Source: Mycolicibacterium arenosum
GTDB taxonomy: Bacteria > Actinomycetota > Actinomycetes > Mycobacteriales > Mycobacteriaceae
Assembly (NCBI RefSeq): GCF_024320865.1
Contig: NZ_JANDBD010000010.1
Span: 1-64,000 of the forward strand
Length of the DNA: 64,000 bases
Direction: 5' to 3'
The position numbers were made by a program, and so were the translations under genes. Position 1 is the first letter of the stretch. Every line of letters starts with the position of its first letter. The notes under the pieces were generated by a model. It worked only from the letters and a program-made list of their open reading frames with translations. It had not been told where the DNA came from and made no database searches. Of this stretch, positions 58,933-64,000 are shown piece after piece.

Positions 58933-61389
58933 CTACCGGATCCGCGCGTTGGTGGGGTCGTAGATCGGCTTGAGCGACATCGTGATCGGATGGCGCTCGC
59001 CGCCGACGTTCACCTCGAAGTCGCCCGCCGAGATCCAGTCGGCGGTGACGGGTGAGCCGTCGGGGGTACGCACGTAGGTCAGGCCGACACACGCTCCGGT
59101 CGTCTCGCCCCACGCCGCCGACGTCACCTGGCCGGCGGGCGACCCGTCGCGCAGGATCAGCTCGCCGCCCCAGAGCATGGGATCGGCTGAGCGAACGGAG
59201 AATCCGACGCACCTCTTGCGCGGTCCATCGGCCTTCGAGCGCTCGACGGCGGCGCGGCCCAGGAAGTCGATGTCGGTGCTGAGTTTGCACGCGAACAGCA
59301 GGCCCGCCTCGACGGGGTTCTCACCGGGTGTCAGCTCACGCCCGAACGCGCGATAGCCCTTCTCCAGCCGCAGTGACTCGATGGCGTAGTAGCCGGCGCG
59401 GCGCACCCCGAGCTCGGCGCCCGCCGCCAACAGGTCGTCGTAGACACCGACGGCGAACTCGGCGGGCACGTAGAGCTCCCAGCCCAACTCGCCCACATAG
59501 GTGATGCGGGTGGCCCGAACGACCGCGTAGCCCAACGTGATCGGGCGGCTGGTGCCGAACGGGAACGCCGCGTCGGACAGATCGGCGTCGGTCAGCGTGC
59601 TCAACAGATCCCGCGAGCGCGGTCCCATCACCCCGAACACCGCAAGCGACGACGTCACGTCCACCAACTCGGCTCGCGCCCCGGCCGGAACGTGCTTGCG
59701 GATGTGGTCCTTATCGCGTTCGGTGGTGGCCGCGCTGCTCACGATCATGAACTCGTCGGCGGCGGTGCGGGTCACGGTGACATCGGACTCGTACGTTCCC
59801 CTGGCGTTGAGCATTCCGGTGTACACGGTCCTGCCGACGTCCACCGCCATATCGCCGGTGCACAGCCACTGCAGGGCGGCCTCGGCATCGGGGCCGACGA
59901 CGAGGTACTTCGAGAACGACGTCTGGTCGAAGACCGCCACCGCCGAACGCGTTGCGGTCTGTTCGGCGGCCGACCACGGCAGCCAGTTCTGCTTGCCCCA
60001 CGAGTACTCGATGACGGGTTCGGCGCCCGGCGGTGCGAAGAAGTTGGCCCGCTCCCACCCCATCCGGCTGCCGAAGTTGGCTCCTCCCGCGACCAGCAGG
60101 TGGTGCACCGGCGAGCGACGGAACGGCCGCGCCGTCGCCATCTCCCGGTTGGGCCAGGGGATCTCGTAGTGCAGGCCGAGGATCTCCGCGACGCGGTCGT
60201 GCAGCCACCGGTTGTTGCCGTTGAAGGGGGCGAAGCGGCGGATGTCGACGCTCGTCAGATCGGATGTCGGCTCGCCGTTGACGATCCACTCCGCCAGCGC
60301 CCGGCCCGCGCCACCAGCCGACGCGATGCCCACCGAATTGAACCCGGCCGCGACGAAGTAGTTCGCACACTCCGGCGCTTCCCCGAGGATGAACTGGTTG
60401 TCCGGGGTGAAGCTCTCCGGGCCGTTGTACAGCTTCTTGAGACCCGTCTCCTCCAGTACCGGGATGCGCAGCAGGGCGTTGTCCATCAGGATCTGGAAGT
60501 GGTCCCAATCCTCTTCCAGCAGTTGGAATTCGAACGGATACGGAATCGCATCCGGGCTGACCCACGGCTTCGCCTCGGGCTCGAAGCCGCCGATCACCAG
60601 ACCGCCGACCTCCTCCTTGAAGTACGTGTAGCCGTCGGGGTCGCGCAGGATCGGCATGTCGGGGTGCACCCCCGCGATCGTCTCGGTCACGACGTAGAAG
60701 TGCTCGGCCGAGTGCAGTGGGACGTTGACGCCGACCATGGCGCCGACCTGCTTCGCCCACTGCCCCGCGCAGTTCACCACGATCTCCGCTTCGACGTCAC
60801 CCCTGTCGGTGCTCACGGCCGTCACCCGGCCGTCGACGACCGTCGTGCCGATCACCCTGGTGCGCTCCATGATTCGGCAGCCGCGCATCCGGGCCCCCTT
60901 GGCGAGCGCCTGCGTGAGGTCAGCCGGGTTGGCGCGGCCGTCGTTGGGCAGCCAGATCGCGCCGACGAGGTCGTCGACCTGCATCACCGGGTACCGCTCC
61001 AGCGCCTGAGCGGGGGTGAGCAGCTCGCACTCCAGGTTGTAGGCGGCCGCACTCGCCGCCGTGCGCTTCAGCTGGATCATCCGGTCGTGGGTGCGCGCGA
61101 CCGTCACTCCCCCGCACTGCCGGTACCCCGCGGTCAGTCCGGTCTCGGACTCGAGTTCGTCGTACAGCTCTCCTGAGTACTGGACGAGGCGGGTGCCGCT
61201 CTCGGAGGCGCGTAGCTGGCCGACGAGACCCGCTGCGTGCCAAGTCGTTCCGGACGAGAGCTGACCCTGTTCAATGAGGAGCACGTCGGTGTAGCCGAGC
61301 TTCGTCAGGTGGTAGGCGACGCTCGTCCCGATCACCCCGCCGCCGATGACGACGACCTGCGCCCGCTCCGGAAGCTCTGCGGTGGCCAC
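58933..61389 (-). CDS. FAD-dependent oxidoreductase with GcvT domain (DMGDH/sarcosine-dehydrogenase-like)
   Basis: 818 residues. The N-terminal DAO domain starts QVVVIGGGVIGTSVAYHLTKLG (FAD), then WHAAGLVGQ, where dimethylglycine dehydrogenases carry their covalently bound flavin on His. The second half is GcvT-like (FSKYLVVGPDAEAALQWLCTGDM, then YYAIESLRLEKGYRAFGRELT, GFSVRSADP). Such enzymes demethylate N-methylated glycines and pass formaldehyde to folate. Its GTG start is one base after the cinA stop, so the two form an operon. Confidence 0.87.
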   Translation of the reverse strand: MATAELPERAQVVVIGGGVIGTSVAYHLTKLGYTDVLLIEQGQLSSGTTWHAAGLVGQLRASESGTRLVQYSGELYDELESETGLTAGYRQCGGVTVARTHDRMIQLKRTAASAAAYNLECELLTPAQALERYPVMQVDDLVGAIWLPNDGRANPADLTQALAKGARMRGCRIMERTRVIGTTVVDGRVTAVSTDRGDVEAEIVVNCAGQWAKQVGAMVGVNVPLHSAEHFYVVTETIAGVHPDMPILRDPDGYTYFKEEVGGLVIGGFEPEAKPWVSPDAIPYPFEFQLLEEDWDHFQILMDNALLRIPVLEETGLKKLYNGPESFTPDNQFILGEAPECANYFVAAGFNSVGIASAGGAGRALAEWIVNGEPTSDLTSVDIRRFAPFNGNNRWLHDRVAEILGLHYEIPWPNREMATARPFRRSPVHHLLVAGGANFGSRMGWERANFFAPPGAEPVIEYSWGKQNWLPWSAAEQTATRSAVAVFDQTSFSKYLVVGPDAEAALQWLCTGDMAVDVGRTVYTGMLNARGTYESDVTVTRTAADEFMIVSSAATTERDKDHIRKHVPAGARAELVDVTSSLAVFGVMGPRSRDLLSTLTDADLSDAAFPFGTSRPITLGYAVVRATRITYVGELGWELYVPAEFAVGVYDDLLAAGAELGVRRAGYYAIESLRLEKGYRAFGRELTPGENPVEAGLLFACKLSTDIDFLGRAAVERSKADGPRKRCVGFSVRSADPMLWGGELILRDGSPAGQVTSAAWGETTGACVGLTYVRTPDGSPVTADWISAGDFEVNVGGERHPITMSLKPIYDPTNARIR

Positions 61390-61390
61390 G

Positions 61391-62662
61391 TCAGCTCGCG
61401 GCTTCGGTCAGCGCGTGCCGGAGCATGTGCAACGCCACGGTGGTGGATCGTTCGCGGATGTCACTCCGATTCCCCGGCAGCACCAGGGTGCGGGTGTGGA
61501 TTCGGCCGTCGCCGAGTGCGATGCAGAAGCAGACCGTTCCGACGGGTTTCTCCTCCGATCCGCCGCCGGGGCCGGCGATCCCGGTGATGGCCACGGCGGT
61601 GTCGGCGTCGAAACGCCGTAACGCGCCGGCGGCCATCGCCTCGGCGACGGGTTCGGATACCGCCCCGTGCGCCTCGATCAGCGCGGCGTCGACACCGAGC
61701 AGGTTCACCTTCGCGTCGTTGGAGTAGGACACCACCCCGCCCGCGACGTAGTCCGACGAGCCGGGCCGGTCGGTGAGGCGCGCCGCCACCAAGCCCGCGG
61801 TGCACGACTCCGCCGTCGCGATCGTGCGTCCCGCGAGCAGCGCGGCGACCTGATCGTCGACGAGTGCTCCGTCGATGGAGAACAGTTCACGGCCGTGCTT
61901 GTCGCGAAGTACGTCGAGAAGGGCGGCGTAGCTGTCGGCCGCATCGGGCTCGTAGCGCGTCACGATCTCGAGTTCGCCGCGGCGCAGGCACGTCGTGATC
62001 TCGAGACGGTCGAAACCGCGCACCGACTGCTCCGCCTCGCGCAGCGTCTCGGCGAGGCCGGACTCGGGCAGGCCGAACATCCGGATCGTCTCCTGGCGGT
62101 AGACGGTGCGGCCGGCGATCGCCGCGCTGAACGCGTCGTCGTCGACCGCGGTGCGCCACATCGGCTGCAGTTCGCGCGGCGGACCTGGAAGCACCAGCAC
62201 CGTCGGCGAGCCCGGCACCACGACCCCCGGCGCGGTGCCGACGGGGCTCAGCACGTGCGCCCCCTCAGGCACCATGGCCTGCTTGCGATTGGCGGCCATG
62301 ACGGCCTCGAAGTCCACCCCGTGGCGACCGCCCATCAGCCGACGCAGGATTCCGGCGATGGTCTCCTCGAGTGCCTCGTCGAGCACCAGTTCTCGTCCGC
62401 AGAACCGCGCGACGGTGGCCACCGTCATGTCGTCGGCCGTGGGTCCGAGACCGCCGCTGGTCACGACGAGGTCGACCCCCTCGGCGGCCATGAACCGCAA
62501 CTGCGCCTCGATGTCCGCTGGCCGGTCCCCGCAGATGGTGATGTGGGCGAGTTCCACGCCGAGTTCGAGCAGCCGGTCGGCGATCCACGGGCCGTTCCGG
62601 TCCTGCACACGTCCGGTCAGTACTTCGGTTCCGGTTACCACGATGCCCGCGCGCGCACTCAC
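61391..62662 (-). CDS. cinA: CinA-family protein (MoCF-like plus nicotinamide-nucleotide amidase)
   Basis: 423 residues from GTG 62662, which is 7 nt after TAAGGT (62670-62675, minus strand): leaderless. The N-terminal molybdopterin-binding-like domain has GIVVTGTEVLTGRVQDRNGPWIADRL and VVTSGGLGPTADDMT. The C-terminal CinA domain has TIATAESCTAGLVAARLTDRPGSSDYVAGGVVSYSN and AITGIAGPGGG. The family deamidates NMN and cleans up pyridine nucleotides. The FAD/GcvT gene follows. Confidence 0.9.
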   Translation of the reverse strand: MSARAGIVVTGTEVLTGRVQDRNGPWIADRLLELGVELAHITICGDRPADIEAQLRFMAAEGVDLVVTSGGLGPTADDMTVATVARFCGRELVLDEALEETIAGILRRLMGGRHGVDFEAVMAANRKQAMVPEGAHVLSPVGTAPGVVVPGSPTVLVLPGPPRELQPMWRTAVDDDAFSAAIAGRTVYRQETIRMFGLPESGLAETLREAEQSVRGFDRLEITTCLRRGELEIVTRYEPDAADSYAALLDVLRDKHGRELFSIDGALVDDQVAALLAGRTIATAESCTAGLVAARLTDRPGSSDYVAGGVVSYSNDAKVNLLGVDAALIEAHGAVSEPVAEAMAAGALRRFDADTAVAITGIAGPGGGSEEKPVGTVCFCIALGDGRIHTRTLVLPGNRSDIRERSTTVALHMLRHALTEAAS

Positions 62663-62753
62663 GACCACGACCTTACGGCGGGTCGGTGGCCGGCAGGTCG
62701 ACACTCCACCTGTCGTTTCCCGACTGGACACGTGCGCGGGCTACGTTGCGGCC

Positions 62754-63422
62754 GTGACGACCAGCGTGCTCGCGCTGCCCGCCGTCCTCGATCCGATGTA
62801 CTGGCTGGGCGACGGCGGACTGTTCGCGTCGGCGGTGCTGCCGGGCGTGATGATCATCGTGTTCATCGAAACGGGTCTGCTGTTCCCGTTCCTACCGGGT
62901 GACACGCTGCTGTTCACGGCGGGACTGATTGCCGCTCAGGAGAATTCACCCGTGACGATCTGGACCCTGGCGCCGTCCGCTGCGGTGGCCGCCGTGGCGG
63001 GCGGCCAACTCGGCTACCTCATCGGACGCACCGTCGGCCCCGCGCTGTTCACGAAGGAGGACGCGCGGATCTTCAAGAAGCACTACCTCGAGACGTCGCA
63101 CCGGTTCTTCGAACGGCATGGTCGCAAGACGATCGTCATCGGCCACTTCGTCGGCGTGGTGCGAACGTTCACACCCGTGATCGCGGGCGCGTCGGGAATG
63201 CCCTACCGGGTGTTCCTCGCCTACGACATCGTGGGCGCGGTGGCGTGGGGCGTGGGCCTGACGCTGGTCGGTTACCACCTCGGCGGTGTGCCGTTCGTCA
63301 GCACTCACCTGGAGTGGATCGTGCTGGCGATCGCGGTGCTGTCCGCGCTGCCGGTCGTCGGTTCGGTGCTGCGCGCGGCGGTGCTGCGCAGGCGCGCCGT
63401 CAGCGCAGCAGCCAGCCCTTGA
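62754..63422 (+). CDS. DedA-family membrane protein
   Basis: 222 residues with the DedA core: IETGLLFPFLPGDTLLFTAGLIA near residue 40 and FVGVVRTFTPVIAGASGMPYRVFLAYDIVGAVAWG near 142, plus four to five helices. DedA proteins recycle lipid carriers across the membrane or protect envelope integrity. GTG 62754 follows TACGTT (62742-62747) by 6 nt: leaderless. Its 3' end overlaps the opposite small gene by 23 bp. Confidence 0.88.
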   Translation: MTTSVLALPAVLDPMYWLGDGGLFASAVLPGVMIIVFIETGLLFPFLPGDTLLFTAGLIAAQENSPVTIWTLAPSAAVAAVAGGQLGYLIGRTVGPALFTKEDARIFKKHYLETSHRFFERHGRKTIVIGHFVGVVRTFTPVIAGASGMPYRVFLAYDIVGAVAWGVGLTLVGYHLGGVPFVSTHLEWIVLAIAVLSALPVVGSVLRAAVLRRRAVSAAASP

Positions 63423-63624
63423 CGGTGTCGAGTTCGCGTGAGTAAGTCTCCATGGTCCCGTCGGCGAACCTGGATCCGCCGTTGATCACGTCGTCGCCGC
63501 GCCAGATGACGCGCACGCGAATGTCCCCGCGGAGGTAGAGGTCGACGCGGTCGTCGATCCGGCGCTGCCAGCCCGCCTGCTCGCATTCCTGCGCGAGCGC
63601 CGTGCGCGTGTTCGATTCGGCCAT
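63400..63624 (-). CDS. Small conserved protein, function unknown
   Basis: 74 residues from ATG 63624, chosen for GAGGA 4 nt upstream (ATG 63669 would add 15 residues). The sequence (TRTALAQECEQAGWQRRIDDRVDLYLRGDIRVRVIWRG, then SRELDTVKGWLL) looks like a folded soluble protein with two strands and helices. No family recognised. Confidence 0.55.
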   Translation of the reverse strand: MAESNTRTALAQECEQAGWQRRIDDRVDLYLRGDIRVRVIWRGDDVINGGSRFADGTMETYSRELDTVKGWLLR

Positions 63625-63679
63625 GCGTTCCTCGTTCGAGTCATTGATCCGGTACGTCGGTCGCTCCATTGTCTACGAC

Positions 63680-64000
63680 TCACCGGACCGGGACGACCAC
63701 CGGTGGGCTGTTGTAGCCGCTGACGCGCACCCAATTGCCGTTGACATGGGCGTTCGACGCTTCGGCGCGCAGCGTGACCGACTCGCCGGGGAACACCGTG
63801 ACGTAGTTGTCGCTGTACTCGATGGGCAGGATCTCGTCGCCGTCGCGGGTCTGCGTGAGTTCGGCCCGCTCGAAGAACGCCACGTCGTCGGTCGGGTTGC
63901 TCAGCCGGATGTCCACGGCGGGCGTTCCGGACTCCGTCGTGGTCCGGGTCGCACCGACCTGCAACGGCACCTTCCGCAGCGAGTTCAGCGGCGTCATGTC
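63680..64000 (-). CDS. C-terminus of a glycoside hydrolase (GH2-like), cut by window edge
   Basis: The last ~107 residues of a longer gene whose start lies beyond 64000. It reads LNSLRKVPLQVGATRTTTESGTPAVDIRLSNPTDDVAFF, DEILPIEYSDNYVTVFPGESVTLRAE and NWVRVSGYNSPPVVVPV, the closing immunoglobulin-like domain of exo-beta-D-glucosaminidase-type GH2 enzymes. The catalytic domain is not visible, so the activity is inferred from this tail only. Confidence 0.6.
   Translation of the reverse strand, partial: DMTPLNSLRKVPLQVGATRTTTESGTPAVDIRLSNPTDDVAFFERAELTQTRDGDEILPIEYSDNYVTVFPGESVTLRAEASNAHVNGNWVRVSGYNSPPVVVPVR

Noticed and set aside
61667..62902. A 411-codon plus-strand frame across cinA
   Set aside because: Antisense to cinA, no domain or ribosome binding site; only its end, in another frame, is the real dedA region.
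1..64000. tRNA or rRNA genes
   Set aside because: No T-loop/acceptor pattern or rRNA signature was found in intergenic regions by eye.

Overview
The window is high-GC actinobacterial DNA and almost certainly comes from a non-tuberculous Mycobacterium/Mycolicibacterium. The reasons are a secreted PE-PPE-domain hydrolase, a RipD-like inactive NlpC/P60 protein, a FadD/FAAL acyl-AMP ligase, a 761-residue ICL2-type isocitrate lyase, a DUF222/HNH (13E12-type) protein, a mycothiol-dependent isomerase-family protein, F420-type enzymes, and many starts placed 6-7 nt after a TANNNT box, the leaderless pattern common in mycobacteria. No rRNA, tRNA or CRISPR array was seen.

Layout. 1-1.7 kb is a scrap yard: IS-end-like repeats at the left edge, an intact MazEF-type toxin-antitoxin pair, then relics of a second MazF, an aldo/keto reductase and a shortened DUF3297 protein. 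1.8-10.9 kb holds a coiled-coil protein, a PlsC-like acyltransferase, a GlxA-type regulator, a quinone oxidoreductase, a MarR regulator with a candidate operator, and a redox run (LLM flavin enzyme, GMC oxidoreductase, DUF385 protein). 11-18.5 kb has a barnase/barstar pair, a wrecked LuxR-family regulator, the PE-PPE hydrolase and a 1133-residue cyclase/AAA regulator whose 3' end overlaps it antisense. 18.6-25.3 kb has an FKBP lipoprotein and a translationally coupled jetA-jetB-jetC (MksF-MksE-MksB) condensin set with no jetD nuclease beside it.

25.3-34.5 kb: small secreted proteins, the DUF222/HNH gene, ICL2, and a LysR gene divergent from an MHS transporter-SDR dehydrogenase operon, with a 24-bp inverted repeat between them. 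34.5-45 kb is cell-envelope and lipid work: divergent FAAL and acyl-CoA-ligase-type genes, RipD, thiol peroxidase, a polysaccharide deacetylase, a coupled acyltransferase-3/SGNH pair, a STAS protein, and an AraC regulator divergent from an aldo/keto reductase. 45-46.6 kb is a compact secreted protein/membrane protein/Rieske lipoprotein cassette. 46.6-64 kb is mostly metabolic: methyltransferase, phosphodiesterase, YaaA, nitroreductase, amidase, a two-component system interrupted by a counter-oriented single receiver, a bicupin, two alpha/beta hydrolases, a DMGDH-like FAD/GcvT enzyme next to CinA, DedA, and the C-terminus of a glycoside hydrolase running off the right edge.

The most interesting locus is the nuclease-less JetABC condensin set. 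The split acyltransferase-3/SGNH pair, the Rieske cassette, the interrupted two-component system and the relic cluster beside MazEF also deserve a second look.
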